64,000 bases of DNA from JAZKFT01 sp965246935 (GTDB lineage: Bacteria > Bacteroidota > Bacteroidia > Chitinophagales > Chitinophagaceae): contig CBDFGC010000008.1 of NCBI GenBank assembly GCA_965246935.1, positions 434,001 through 498,000 of the forward strand, read 5' to 3'. This document shows, in pieces, positions 57,801-64,000 of this stretch. A program made the translations under genes and the position numbers. How positions within the stretch are numbered: position 1 is the stretch's first letter; each line of letters begins with the position of its first letter. The notes below the pieces were generated by a model. The model made no database searches. It had not been told where the DNA came from and was given only the letters and a program-made list of their open reading frames with translations.

Positions 57801-57882
57801 GGAAAACCCAAGCAGCAGCTCATTCCTGAACCAGGATTTCAGAACCAGAACTTTTATGCTTGGCCTGAATATCACTCTTTAA
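54859..57882 (+). CDS. SusC/RagA-family TonB-linked outer membrane transporter (PUL 2)
   Basis: A 1,007-residue SusC-like transporter. The signal peptide (LLLLLLFLIPFGLFAQ) and carboxypeptidase-like domain (TITGTVTDGKGQPASGVTV) precede the linker DVVVVGYGTRRKIDLTGTV, the plug (AMQGRLPGVDIKRSSGKPG, YVIDGIPVG, DVLKDASSTAIYGSRGANGV) and a barrel ending FMLGLNITL. It lacks an STN domain. The SusD partner begins 22 bases downstream. The oligosaccharide is not identified. Confidence 0.95.
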   Translation: MTSFNKIFSKSSSLLLLLLFLIPFGLFAQTRTITGTVTDGKGQPASGVTVMVRGSNTTTTTADNGSFTIAAPAGATLVFTSVGFDPVDQKTGAGNTVTISLKERSTNLNDVVVVGYGTRRKIDLTGTVNSVQSEEITRARATNAQEAMQGRLPGVDIKRSSGKPGADFSIEIRGANSISGTTQPLYVIDGIPVGQLGGATNPINDINPADIERIDVLKDASSTAIYGSRGANGVIIVTTKRGTRGVPKISYDGYAGIVNPYHLPPVMDGPTFVTYARDYFNAQAGYPATPITDDKIFSATELMNIKNGTYTNWIDLIKRNGMSSNHSISVSGGDEKTAYFISGGYQLYQGTMKIENTKKYTLKAGLDKTIGAFKVGASLYGTFGDVHPSSGEAFRSAYRLRPTGSPYNADGSERFFVYESEAQITNPLFDFRNEIRQQQYVHVLPNVYGEVGLIKGLRFRSSFSPDITFQRQGQFNDTYSKQQLGTRPNSAASSSNQWVNYTWDNFLTYNNQFGKSRIEATFGNTFEYHQQDFTSTSVVGLPFRSLWYNQQTATTINGVAPVVSVSSGYSKQTIESFFARANYTFNNRYLFTATFRTDKNSVFAPGHQRGYFPSGAVAWIVSEENFMKNLPAISLLKLRVSGGKSGNANSAGPYGTQSTVYQTLYDFNGAGANGFAPNFGNQNLTWEKTDEINTGLDLGLFKNRINLQLDVYRKTSKGSILGQPIPYANGYSGTVTNLGSVRNQGIEVGINTVNIKSRSFSWTTSFNFAVNKNKILDLYGDGKDDVGAARFLGQKVRLIYNYKIIGVWQTNEAAQAAVYNLKPGNYKIADINNDKKIDVNDRTILGSEIPDWFGGLTSVMNYANFDLSITLYTRQGTLENSVFLEQLLNGDQNRARFGAFDRPYWTPANPSNQWANTALEFSTGKASLGQLQNSSYTKISNMTLGYTFPHSMLQKVKLQNLRIYANAFNPFIFSKFIGWDPENPSSSSFLNQDFRTRTFMLGLNITL

Positions 57883-57904
57883 TTTAACCTACTTAACTTT
57901 TTAT

Positions 57905-59572
57905 ATGATCAATATAATTAATCGGAAATACTGGCTGGCCTTCATTTGCGCTTCGGCCATGCTAACAACGGGCTGTAAAAAATACACAGAAGAATACAAC
58001 CCCGCCAACCGTACTGCTGAAACCTATTACAATACAGCAAACGGTTTTGAAGACCTGGTAAAATCCAATTATGCAACGTTACGTGGCATTGTAAATTTCC
58101 CCGTGCTGTATAACCAGGGCACAGATGTATATAGCACTATTGGTACCACTGACAACAGTGGGCTGAATTTATACAACAACAACCTGAATTCCCAGGATGG
58201 TACAATCACTGAATTTTACAGGCAGTTATACGCAGCCATTAATATTGCTAATAATACGTTATACTGGTCAACACAAGTAACTGATGGCAACGCAGCAACC
58301 ATTGCAATCAGAGTTGGCGAAGCTAAAGCGTTACGTGCCTGGTATTACTACCTGTTAGCCGAAACTTTTGGTGATGTGCCACTGATACTTACCCGTACTA
58401 CCGGTGTAACGCTGGTATACACCCGCACCCCGGAAAAGGATGTGTACACACAAATCATCCAGGATCTGAATGAAGCCGTTGCGGCCCTGCCTGCTACCAC
58501 ACCGGATTTTGGACGGGTAACCAAAGGATTTGCGCAGCATTTACTGGGAAAAGTTTATCTGACCAGGGGGTACAAAGCCTATGGCGCAGGTACGGCGGAT
58601 TTTACACAGGCTGCTACGCTATTTGAGACACTTATTACCGGTACCACCTATTCATTAAAACCCAAATATGCTGATCTGTTTGATCCCACTATTTCGGGCT
58701 TTCAAGTGAATCCTGAAATTATATTCTCGGTACAGTATAGCACGAACAGCCTCAGTAATGGCGGCGGCAGCAACCAGTATCAATTGTTTTTATGGGATAA
58801 TTTAAATACAGGACTGGTTGGCCGTAGTCTTTTGTATGGCAGAACAAATTTTGCCGCATCCCCCGATCCGTATTTCTTTAGCCTGTTCGATAAAACCCGT
58901 GACAGCCGTTACCAGGCTACAGTATATGAAGCCATCCTTACGCAGGTTGCCGGTTCGTTCAACGGTAAAAACTATGCAGTAGGCGATACATTAATTTATT
59001 ATCCGCCGGTAGCTTTTACACCTGCACAAAAAGCGGCTAAGAATTACATCGTTATTAATCCGGATGAATACCGCACGTCACCATTTTTGGCCAATGCACG
59101 CAGCTATCCGCAGTTCAAAAAATTCCGGGATCCTTTTGTATCTGCCTATGCCGATGGCGGTGGTGCAAGAGATGTATATGTTTACCGCCTGGCCGAAACC
59201 TATTTGCTGGCTGCTGAGGCGTATCTTAAATTAAATAACCTGCCCAAAGCATTGCAGTATTTTAATGCCATCCGCACAAGGGCAGCTAAAACCGGGAACA
59301 ATCCGGTGACCGGCGTTTCGTACGCTACGGAATTGCAGGCTACCACACTAACTATTGATAATATTCTGGACGAAAGAGCAAGGGAGCTTTCCGGCGAAGA
59401 ATTCAGGTGGTACGAATTGAAACGTACCGGAAAACTGGTTGAAAGGGTATTGTTGTACAATGATGAAGCCAAAGCAGCCAATACGATTAAGCCAACAAAT
59501 GTATTAAGGCCTATTCCACAAAGAGAAATTGATTTGAACAGAGGCACTTTTCAGCAAAACCCCGGCTATTAA
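57905..59572 (+). CDS. SusD/RagB-family lipoprotein (PUL 2)
   Basis: A 555-residue surface glycan-binding lipoprotein with Cys24 in MLTTGCKKYTEEYN. SusD hallmarks are GEAKALRAWYYYLLAETFGD, FAQHLLGKVYLTRGYKAY and the C-terminal DERARELSGEEFRWYELKRT then LRPIPQREIDLN. It forms the complex with the preceding SusC. Confidence 0.95.
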   Translation: MINIINRKYWLAFICASAMLTTGCKKYTEEYNPANRTAETYYNTANGFEDLVKSNYATLRGIVNFPVLYNQGTDVYSTIGTTDNSGLNLYNNNLNSQDGTITEFYRQLYAAINIANNTLYWSTQVTDGNAATIAIRVGEAKALRAWYYYLLAETFGDVPLILTRTTGVTLVYTRTPEKDVYTQIIQDLNEAVAALPATTPDFGRVTKGFAQHLLGKVYLTRGYKAYGAGTADFTQAATLFETLITGTTYSLKPKYADLFDPTISGFQVNPEIIFSVQYSTNSLSNGGGSNQYQLFLWDNLNTGLVGRSLLYGRTNFAASPDPYFFSLFDKTRDSRYQATVYEAILTQVAGSFNGKNYAVGDTLIYYPPVAFTPAQKAAKNYIVINPDEYRTSPFLANARSYPQFKKFRDPFVSAYADGGGARDVYVYRLAETYLLAAEAYLKLNNLPKALQYFNAIRTRAAKTGNNPVTGVSYATELQATTLTIDNILDERARELSGEEFRWYELKRTGKLVERVLLYNDEAKAANTIKPTNVLRPIPQREIDLNRGTFQQNPGY

Positions 59573-59892
59573 TTTTTAACCGTAATAACTACATACAAGC
59601 AGCGTTTTCTTTTATCTATCCCGTGCATACCTGGTTATGCACGGGATAGTATTACCACAAGAGAATATATTGCGTGATGATAGTACCGAAGTAATATATT
59701 CAACAGCGGAATTGTCTTTAAAATGACCTGCCGGTTTAAAATATATTCCTGATTATCCGGGCAGCAATGTTTCCATTTGCCTGGATAATAACCGGTATTA
59801 CCTATTCCACATGCAGGCTATGGGAAGTAACGGTATTACACAGCTACTATAAAATGGTACAACCCTGTTTGTTAATTGCCGATTTCTAATTC
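59573..59892. other. Intergenic region after the second SusD gene
   Basis: No gene apart from the hairpin at 59616-59649. A probable promoter for the following hydrolase gene is expected here but was not pinned down. Confidence 0.4.
59616..59649 (+). terminator. Perfect 14-bp hairpin after SusD
   Basis: CTATCCCGTGCATA and TATGCACGGGATAG are perfect complements around the loop CCTGGT, 44 bases past the SusD stop. It lacks a downstream T run, so termination is likely but not certain. Confidence 0.55.
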
Positions 59893-60879
59893 ATGAATAA
59901 TTGTCTGAGAAATATGATTGCTGCATTGCTTATCATCCTCAGCAATCAATTACACGCACAGGGAAAACGATTAACTGATTTACAATCGCCGGTTATATTG
60001 AAGGGTGATATAAAAAACGCTTACAGAGATCCGGCAGTGCTCTATGATAAAGGACGCATGTATTTATTTTTTACGATCGTAAAAACGGAAGAAGATAATA
60101 AGGTATACAGCTACACAGCCATGAGCAGCACAAAAGATCTCATAACATGGACGCCGGTAAAAATCCTGACCCCTAAAGATCAGTCGCTGGATTACTCCAG
60201 CCCGGGCAATGTGGTCCGGTATAAAGATGAATGGGTGATGTGTTTGCAAACCTATCCGCGTCCCGGCTATACGGCTAATGAAATGCCAAGGTTTGGAACC
60301 GGAGATGCCCGGCTGTATTTAATGAGAAGTAAGGATCTTGTACACTGGAGTTTGCCTGAATTAATGAAAGTAAAAGGGCCTGAAACAGCTATTGATGCGA
60401 TGGGCAGAATGATTGACCCTTACCTGCTGGAAGATAAAAATGAGCGGGGTAAATGGTGGTGTTTTTACAAACAAAATGGCGTAAGTATGTCGTACAGTTA
60501 TGATCTGATTAACTGGACGTACACAGGGCATACAGAATCAGGAGAAAATACCTGCGTGCTGGTTGAAAACAATGAATACATTTTATTTCATTCACTTAAA
60601 AATGGAATTGCCATCAAACATTCGCCTGATTTAATAGCCTGGAAAGATTCGGGCAATCTGATTACCTTAGGGCAAAAGGAATGGGCCTGGGCAAAAGGCA
60701 GAGTAACAGCCGGCTTTGTACTGAATCTTACAAAAGAAAAAAACTTTGGCAGGTATGTTCTATTCTTCCACGGCTCAGGCCCGTTAACAGAAGAACAAGG
60801 TGATTTTGACAAGAATGCCTCTATCGGTATTGCATGGAGCAATGATCTTTTACATTGGGACTGGCCCGGAAAAGAATAA
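59893..60879 (+). CDS. GH43/GH32-like five-bladed propeller hydrolase
   Basis: A 328-residue exported protein (signal peptide ending QLHAQG). Propeller features are KNAYRDPAVLYDKGRMYLFF with the base-like D46, STKDLITWTP, SPGNVVRYKDEWVMCLQTY and RSKDLVHWSLPE. It matches the broad GH43/GH32/GH62-type beta-propeller group. The exact family is not determined, and a clear general acid Glu was not fixed from the motifs. It sits between SusD and GH29 genes of PUL 2. Confidence 0.65.
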   Translation: MNNCLRNMIAALLIILSNQLHAQGKRLTDLQSPVILKGDIKNAYRDPAVLYDKGRMYLFFTIVKTEEDNKVYSYTAMSSTKDLITWTPVKILTPKDQSLDYSSPGNVVRYKDEWVMCLQTYPRPGYTANEMPRFGTGDARLYLMRSKDLVHWSLPELMKVKGPETAIDAMGRMIDPYLLEDKNERGKWWCFYKQNGVSMSYSYDLINWTYTGHTESGENTCVLVENNEYILFHSLKNGIAIKHSPDLIAWKDSGNLITLGQKEWAWAKGRVTAGFVLNLTKEKNFGRYVLFFHGSGPLTEEQGDFDKNASIGIAWSNDLLHWDWPGKE

Positions 60880-60906
60880 TTTGGCTGATCAATATTTTAT
60901 TGCAAC

Positions 60907-62700
60907 ATGAACCAATCAGTTATGTACCAATTAAAAATCACTTCTTATGTTCTTATCATACCCTTATTCCTGAACACTATTCTCATTGCGCAGAAGAAAG
61001 CTGCCTACACGCTTCCACCTCCACCTGTCACCGAAAAAAGACAGCTTGGATTTATTGAAAACCCGGAAACCTTTCAGGAAGAAAAAATGGATTTTCCGAT
61101 GGCTGCTGGTGTATATGAACCTACCTGGCAGTCGATCAATAATAATTATCCCGGTGAGCCGCAGTGGTGGCGGGAAGGCAAGTTTGGAATTTTTATACAC
61201 TGGGGGCCGCAGGCAGCCGGCAATAGCGGCGACTGGTATGCCCGTAATTTGTATAAAGAAGGCACCCCTGCCTACAACAATCATATTAAAGATTTTGGGC
61301 ACCCAAGTGAATCCGGCTATAAAGAGGTACTGCACCAATGGAACCCCGATAAATGGAACCCTGCCAAACTGGTACAGGCTTATTATGATGCCGGTTTCCG
61401 GTATGCGCTGGTGGTGGGTGTACACCATGATAATTATGATTTATGGAATTCTACCTACCAGCCCTGGAACTCCGTAAACGTTGGGCCTAAAAAAGATTTT
61501 CTTGCCGGCTGGAAAAAGGAATTACAAAAACACAACATGCGTTTTGGCGTTGCTTTCCATCATGAATATACCTGGTGGTGGTGGCAACAGGCTTTTACCG
61601 CCGATAAAGGGGGCCCAAAGGCCGGAGTACCGTATGATGCCAGGCTTACACTGGCAGACGGTAAAGGCAAATGGTGGCAGGGCCTTGATCCACGCTTGTT
61701 ATATGGCATGCCCATGAAATATGACTCCCTGAGAAACGGAGATGTAAAATTTGCAGCGGATGATATCCCGTTTGCACACAAAGGCATTTTTGGCGACTAC
61801 CTGGATTATGCCAGGTGGTATGCCACCAAATGGGCTATGCGGATTGAAGACGTAATTGACAATTATGATCCTGATTTCATTTACACAGATGGCAACAGCA
61901 CGCAACCCTTCAGCGGAGCAAAAAGTGGCTCGGGATATAAATGTGATGCCGGTGCCAGAGTGATCGCACATTATTACAACCAGGCATTAGCAAGGCAGGG
62001 AAAGAATTTTGATAAATTATGTATGATCAAATTTTTACCTGTGAATAAAGGAGCAGGAACCACCTTTGAAGGCAGCTATGCAAAAGATATTAAAAATGAC
62101 CAGATGTGGATGGCCGATATGGCAGTGGGTGATTGGTTTTATCGTCCTGATTTTTATTATGATGCGGGGATGATCGTTCATGCGTTGCTGGAACACGTAA
62201 GCCGGGATGGAAATCTTACGCTATGTGTTTCGCTAACGCCGGAAGGCGCTATGGATACGGGCAGTGCACGAATGCTAAAAGAATTAGGCGCCTGGATGAA
62301 AATAAACGGTGAAGGTATTTATGGCAGCCATGCCTGGAAAAAACTGGGTGAAGGTGAGTTAGTGCCGGATGCTAAAAACCCAACTGCAGCACCAAAATTA
62401 AAAACGTTCCCGGGAGGTAAATTAGGTAAGGCTCATGCAGATTTTAAATTCAGTACTCAGGATTTCCGTTTTACAAAAGGAAAAGACGGCAGTGTATATG
62501 CGTATTGCTTAACAGTACCGCAGCCAGGTGAAATTATTAAAATTGCTTCATTTGGAACAACGGCACAATTGCTTGACAAACCTGTTACATCGGTTACCAT
62601 GTTAGGCAGTGCAATCCAGGGTGGAATGGAAGCAGGAAAGCGATGCACTATTGATTACCTGTCCGCAACAGGTGCCGTTTCATTATGTGGTTGGGTTTAA
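60907..62700 (+). CDS. GH29 alpha-L-fucosidase (second copy)
   Basis: A 597-residue exported enzyme (the signal helix VLIIPLFLNTILIAQ suggests the start at 60907 or 60922). The barrel shows WWREGKFGIFIHWGPQAAG, GVHHDNYDLW and the nucleophile Asp in NYDPDFIYTDGNST. The motif HHEYTWWWW replaces the HISEG-type acid-bearing loop of other members, as in longer GH29 subgroups. It begins 27 bases after the preceding hydrolase gene, so the two are cotranscribed. It is related to the first copy at 35708 but clearly diverged, with about 90 extra residues. Confidence 0.88.
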   Translation: MNQSVMYQLKITSYVLIIPLFLNTILIAQKKAAYTLPPPPVTEKRQLGFIENPETFQEEKMDFPMAAGVYEPTWQSINNNYPGEPQWWREGKFGIFIHWGPQAAGNSGDWYARNLYKEGTPAYNNHIKDFGHPSESGYKEVLHQWNPDKWNPAKLVQAYYDAGFRYALVVGVHHDNYDLWNSTYQPWNSVNVGPKKDFLAGWKKELQKHNMRFGVAFHHEYTWWWWQQAFTADKGGPKAGVPYDARLTLADGKGKWWQGLDPRLLYGMPMKYDSLRNGDVKFAADDIPFAHKGIFGDYLDYARWYATKWAMRIEDVIDNYDPDFIYTDGNSTQPFSGAKSGSGYKCDAGARVIAHYYNQALARQGKNFDKLCMIKFLPVNKGAGTTFEGSYAKDIKNDQMWMADMAVGDWFYRPDFYYDAGMIVHALLEHVSRDGNLTLCVSLTPEGAMDTGSARMLKELGAWMKINGEGIYGSHAWKKLGEGELVPDAKNPTAAPKLKTFPGGKLGKAHADFKFSTQDFRFTKGKDGSVYAYCLTVPQPGEIIKIASFGTTAQLLDKPVTSVTMLGSAIQGGMEAGKRCTIDYLSATGAVSLCGWV

Positions 62701-63021
62701 AATCAGGCAGTAAAGAATTGGTTATTTAGTAAACTTATTGAAATTCAGTTTATATACATTTTAGTTGGGAAGTTAAAACGATGAACGGGTGAACATGCGA
62801 ACCAGTGAACATAGAATAGCAATTCCAATAATTATATGAAAGAACTAAAATTTAATTTCAGGACTTTGTTTTTATCATTTAGTTACAATCAGTCGGACTT
62901 GTTTACTACAGCTTTTTACATCAGGAATATAAGAATAGCCTGTCGTCAAAAAACGGTGCTATACCGGATTCAAACAGGCAATGGGCAACAAGCAAAAGGC
63001 AAATCAGGTTTGGACACCAAA
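62701..63021. other. Intergenic region before the GH39 gene
   Basis: No gene. A stretch with repeated GAAC/GTGAAC units near 62780-62815 is low complexity. A 40-base segment around 62970 resembles one at 50040 (AACAGGCAATG...CAAATCAG), possibly a minor dispersed repeat. Confidence 0.35.
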
Positions 63022-64000
63022 ATGAAGTGCGCAATCAAATTGAATGTAGTATTATCAATAATTGCCATATTGTTATGCCATGGCTTCTATGCACAAACAA
63101 CACAAAACTTTCCGGCTGAAACCAGAATCATCCATGCGGATTTTACAAAAATAAAAGGGCCGTTACCTAAAGTATTTCAGGAATGCATAGGTGCGGGCCG
63201 GGCTGCAGAAGGTTTGCGGGCCGATTGGCAGCAGCAGCTAACATTGGTACAAAGAGAGATTGGTTTTAAGTATATCCGATTTCATGGATTGCTGCATGAC
63301 GATATGCATGTGTACACAGAAGATACAGCCGGCCATGCCATTTACAACTGGCAATACGTTGACAGATTGTATGACTTTTTATTGAGCATCCATGTTCGCC
63401 CGTTTGTTGAATTTGGTTTTATGCCCCCGGCCCTGTCAAGCGGTGATAAAACAGTATTCTGGTGGAAGGGAAACATCATGCCGCCAAAATCCTATGAAAA
63501 ATGGGCAGCATTGATTATGGCACTGGTAAAACACTGGGAAGAACGCTACGGGAAAAGTGAACTGGAAAAATGGTATTTCGAAGTGTGGAACGAACCCAAC
63601 TTAAAAGAGTTTTTTGGCGGGAAAATAGAAGACTATTTTACATTATATGACGTGACTGCCAAAGCAGTGAAATCGGTTTCAACCACTTACCGTGTTGGCG
63701 GGCCGGCTACATCCGGCAGCACCTGGATTAAAGAATCCCTGCAATTTTTTGCTGAAAGACCTAACCTGGTTGATTTTATTTCCACACATGCGTACGGTAC
63801 CCGTACCGTATTTGATGAGCTTGGTAAAAGGCGTACGCAAATGCGGGAAGCAGATGGTATACCTATTGCTATTCGTAAATTAAGAGCTGACGTAGATTCC
63901 TCTGCGATGAAAGGGCGTGAAATCCATATTACAGAATGGAATTCCTCTCCCAACCCGCTTGATCCTTTGCATGACACGTACCAGAATGCAAGCTACGCAC
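63022..64000 (+). CDS. GH39 glycosidase, 5' part (runs off the window)
   Basis: The first 326 residues of a GH39 enzyme (beta-xylosidase or alpha-L-iduronidase type). The ATG at 63022 starts a signal peptide (VVLSIIAILLCHGFYAQ). The acid/base is E191 in FEVWNEPNLKE and the nucleophile E305 in HITEWNSSPNP, the two Glu of clan GH-A. The gene continues past 64000. The substrate is open: xylosides are the commonest, but iduronate or other uronates fit the GH89/NagX context. It is the last gene of the PUL 2 series seen. Confidence 0.88.
   Translation, partial: MKCAIKLNVVLSIIAILLCHGFYAQTTQNFPAETRIIHADFTKIKGPLPKVFQECIGAGRAAEGLRADWQQQLTLVQREIGFKYIRFHGLLHDDMHVYTEDTAGHAIYNWQYVDRLYDFLLSIHVRPFVEFGFMPPALSSGDKTVFWWKGNIMPPKSYEKWAALIMALVKHWEERYGKSELEKWYFEVWNEPNLKEFFGGKIEDYFTLYDVTAKAVKSVSTTYRVGGPATSGSTWIKESLQFFAERPNLVDFISTHAYGTRTVFDELGKRRTQMREADGIPIAIRKLRADVDSSAMKGREIHITEWNSSPNPLDPLHDTYQNASYA

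Overview
The window looks like the chromosome of a free-living Bacteroidota bacterium, most likely of the Chitinophagaceae type. The evidence is two SusC/SusD pairs, two large secreted proteins with type IX secretion (T9SS) C-terminal sorting domains, a dense set of glycoside hydrolases with short signal peptides, weak ribosome binding sites, and palindromic intergenic repeats of the kind common in this phylum. No rRNA, tRNA, CRISPR array or intact insertion sequence was seen.

Layout. 1-8.6 kb: mostly housekeeping genes. These are a cytoplasmic GH2 hydrolase, a SMUG2-type uracil-DNA glycosylase, a DUF1579 lipoprotein and DNA polymerase I. As given, polA carries a one-base frameshift, and two small membrane-protein genes nearby (4352-4747 and 8148-8429) each carry one in-frame stop. 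8.6-13 kb: a methionine-type aminotransferase, a small c-type cytochrome, a di-heme cytochrome c peroxidase, and the decayed C-terminus of a T9SS cargo protein. 13-24.5 kb: a likely phosphate-scavenging locus on the minus strand. It holds a TonB-dependent receptor, a secreted beta-helix protein and a giant secreted phytase-esterase/PhoX-like protein. The receptor promoter holds four half-sites at exact 11-bp spacing, the pattern expected for a PhoB-like regulator. Both secreted proteins contain large internal tandem duplications.

25-43 kb: a minus-strand carbohydrate cluster (GH2, GH97, GH29, GH28-like, GH43, sugar mutarotase, LacI regulator) followed by a plus-strand myo-inositol oxygenase. 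This cluster is split by a plus-strand island at 29,994-35,046. The island holds a single-chain restriction-modification enzyme and a tight three-gene AT-rich module: a STAS plus GHKL-ATPase protein, a DUF4325 STAS-like protein and a two-helix membrane protein. I think this module is the best candidate for an undescribed system, possibly a partner-switching defence or signalling device. Base composition changes sharply inside the R-M gene, right after its NPPY motif.

43-64 kb: two consecutive polysaccharide utilisation loci on the plus strand. The first has SusC/D, a NagX/HGSNAT-like acetyltransferase, a sodium:solute symporter and a GH89 alpha-N-acetylglucosaminidase. The second has SusC/D, a GH43-like beta-propeller hydrolase, a GH29 fucosidase and a GH39 enzyme that runs off the window. 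The SusC/D pairs would import oligosaccharides, the periplasmic or surface hydrolases would trim fucose, alpha-GlcNAc and xylose- or iduronate-like residues, and the symporter would take up the monosaccharide.
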